Assembly (NCBI RefSeq): GCF_001653455.1
Contig: NZ_CP011486.1
Span: 1,364,001-1,428,000 of the forward strand
DNA from: Helicobacter pylori
GTDB lineage: Bacteria; Campylobacterota; Campylobacteria; Campylobacterales; Helicobacteraceae
Reading direction: 5' to 3'
DNA: 64,000 nucleotides
In this document: in pieces, positions 62,533-64,000 of the stretch
Layout: every line of letters begins with the position of its first letter
Numbering within the stretch: position 1 is the stretch's first letter
Position numbers and translations under genes: made by a program
The notes under the pieces: model-generated
The model's database searches: none
Told to the model about the DNA's origin: nothing
The model's input: only the letters and a program-made list of their open reading frames with translations

Positions 62533-63384
62533 ATGAAAGATTCACACCAAACTATCGGCGTGTTTGTGCGGCCCACCCACCACCAAAACCCCCTTTTTAG
62601 CGAGCTGACACAAGCTAAAGAATGGGTTTTAAAGCTTTTAAACGATGAAGGGTTTGAAAGCTTTATGGTTGATGATAGCGGGTTAAAAAATGAGCGCTTG
62701 ATAAAAAAAGCTTATGCGTTTTTGTGTTTAGGAGGCGATGGCACGATTTTAGGGGCTTTAAGAATGATGCATCCTTGCAATAAGCCATGTTTTGGGGTGA
62801 GAATGGGGAATTTAGGGTATTTGACCGCTATTGAACTGAGCGGCTTGAAAGATTTTTTACACGATCTCAAGCATAATAAAATCAAATTAGAAGAGCATTT
62901 GGCTTTAGAGGGGCGTATTGGAGAAACCTCTTTTTATGCGATCAATGAAATCGTGATCACCAAAAAAGAAGCTTTAGGGGTTTTAGACATCAAAGCGTGC
63001 GCGGGCCATACGCCTTTTAACACCTATAAAGGCGATGGGCTTATCATTGCCACGCCCCTAGGCTCAACCGCTTACAATTTGAGCGCTCATGGACCTATTG
63101 TGCATGCCTTGAATCAAAGCTATATTTTAACGCCTTTGTGCGATTTTTCTTTAACGCAACGCCCTTTAGTGCTAGGGGCGGAATTTTGCTTGAGTTTTTG
63201 CGCGAATAAAGACGCTCTTGTCATCATTGATGGGCAAGCCACTTATGATTTGAAAGCCAAGCAAAAACTATACATTCAAAAAAGCCCCACGACCACCAAA
63301 CTCTTGCAAAAAAACTCAAGGGATTATTTTAAAGTGCTTAAAGAAAAGCTGCTATGGGGGGAAAGCCCTAGCAAAAAAAGCTAA
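62533..63384 (+). CDS. nadK: NAD kinase
   Basis: Phosphorylates NAD to NADP. The start is ATG 62533; the frame is open back to a TTG at 62503, but that region lacks a ribosome-binding site and includes a -10-like TACAAT. The 283 residues contain GGDGTILGALR near 67 and a substrate-binding NE motif near residue 138. GDGLIIATPLGSTAYNLSAHG, split around GSTAYN near 182, is the family signature. HP1394 equivalent. It is followed 30 bp later by recN. Confidence 0.94.
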   Translation: MKDSHQTIGVFVRPTHHQNPLFSELTQAKEWVLKLLNDEGFESFMVDDSGLKNERLIKKAYAFLCLGGDGTILGALRMMHPCNKPCFGVRMGNLGYLTAIELSGLKDFLHDLKHNKIKLEEHLALEGRIGETSFYAINEIVITKKEALGVLDIKACAGHTPFNTYKGDGLIIATPLGSTAYNLSAHGPIVHALNQSYILTPLCDFSLTQRPLVLGAEFCLSFCANKDALVIIDGQATYDLKAKQKLYIQKSPTTTKLLQKNSRDYFKVLKEKLLWGESPSKKS

Positions 63385-63414
63385 AAAACTAAAAATACAA
63401 AAAGGGTAAAACGC

Positions 63415-64000
63415 ATGCAAGATTTCAATAACGCTCAAATCAATAACGCTCAAATCACGCGCTTAAGAGTGTTTCAAAACGCTGTCTTTGAAAAGCTAGA
63501 CTTGGAATTTAAAGACGGCTTGAGCGCGATTAGTGGGGCTAGCGGCGTGGGGAAAAGCGTTCTTATTGCAAGCCTTTTAGGGGCGTTTGGGCTTAAAGAA
63601 AGCAACGCTTTAAACATTGAAGTGGAATTGATCGCTCCTTTTTTAGACACTGAAGAATACGGCATTTTTAGAGAAGATCACCATGAGCCTTTAGTCATTA
63701 GCGTGATCAAAAAAGAAAAAACGCGCTATTTTTTAAACCAAACAAGCCTGTCTAAAAACACGCTTAAAGCGTTATTAAAGGGGCTTATTAAACGCTTGTC
63801 TAACGATAGATTCAGCCAGAATGAACTCAATGAGATTTTAATGCTCTCCTTACTGGATGGCTATATTCAAAATGAAAATATTGCGTTTAGCCCCCTTTTG
63901 GATGCGCTTGAAAAGAAGTTTACCTATTTAGAAAGACTAGAAAAAGAAATGCGATCATTAGAAGATAAAAAGCGTTTTCAAAAGGATTTAGAAGAGCGTT
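63415..64000 (+). CDS. recN: DNA repair protein RecN (3' end beyond window)
   Basis: An SMC-like repair ATPase; 195 codons are present. AAAGGG lies 10 bp before the ATG. Walker A is SGASGVGKS near residue 44. The coiled-coil arms begin near the window edge. A 15-bp tandem duplication near the start encodes NNAQI twice. HP1393 equivalent. Confidence 0.9.
   Translation, partial: MQDFNNAQINNAQITRLRVFQNAVFEKLDLEFKDGLSAISGASGVGKSVLIASLLGAFGLKESNALNIEVELIAPFLDTEEYGIFREDHHEPLVISVIKKEKTRYFLNQTSLSKNTLKALLKGLIKRLSNDRFSQNELNEILMLSLLDGYIQNENIAFSPLLDALEKKFTYLERLEKEMRSLEDKKRFQKDLEER

Overview
The window is Helicobacter pylori chromosome or a very close relative. The AT-rich coding style, the two histidine-rich Hpn proteins, FrpB/FecA-type receptors, a ComH homologue, the dnaA origin with TCATTCAC-type boxes, AapA/IsoA-type toxin modules and the dense restriction-modification load all fit this species. 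HP numbers in the entries are from memory of the 26695 reference and were not looked up.

Layout. 1-15 kb is mostly core metabolism: a cbb3-oxidase copper ATPase (cut by the window edge), a methyltransferase, ribD and gltS on the minus strand; a carboxyspermidine-dehydrogenase-like gene; ccoG; plsY-folB; a broken receptor fragment followed by intact frpB4; a SelA-like protein; nusA. 14-25 kb is accessory: a Panacea-type antitoxin overlapping a membrane protein (likely toxin), a decayed AapA module, a type IIG restriction-methylation enzyme, and a type III system whose mod gene is switched off by a G9 tract. Two parS-like palindromes (19.71 and 24.70 kb) bracket the type III system. 24.7-35 kb is core again: recG, a lipoprotein and outer-membrane protein pair, xth, tRNA-Phe, comH, dnaA with the bipartite origin, then punB-HP1531-glmS-thyX.

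35-51.4 kb is the most remarkable part. Two pairs of AapA-type modules (35.1-35.55 and 43.1-43.6 kb) each abut an hsdS gene and bracket a segment holding hpn, rlmN, kdsD, rnj, ksgA and hpn2. Beyond it lies a type I system (hsdR divergent from hsdM-abi-hsdS). An Abi-like HEPN protein is inserted between hsdM and hsdS. A small structured RNA with its own extended -10 promoter and terminator sits on the opposite strand just upstream of abi. I regard this as the best candidate for an unusual, possibly undescribed system.

51.4-64 kb holds a YgjP-like metalloprotease, an IS605-family relic with omega-RNA-like hairpins but no transposase, fecA3, rocF, ald, a zinc alcohol dehydrogenase, a DUF262/DUF1524 defence-like gene behind a poly-A promoter tract, horL, nadK and the start of recN.

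Themes: nickel handling (frpB4, fecA3, hpn, hpn2), cbb3 oxidase assembly (ccoI, ccoG), phase variation by homopolymers (mod, an OMP, the DUF262 promoter), and layered defence or toxin-antitoxin loci concentrated within about 45 kb on both sides of the origin.
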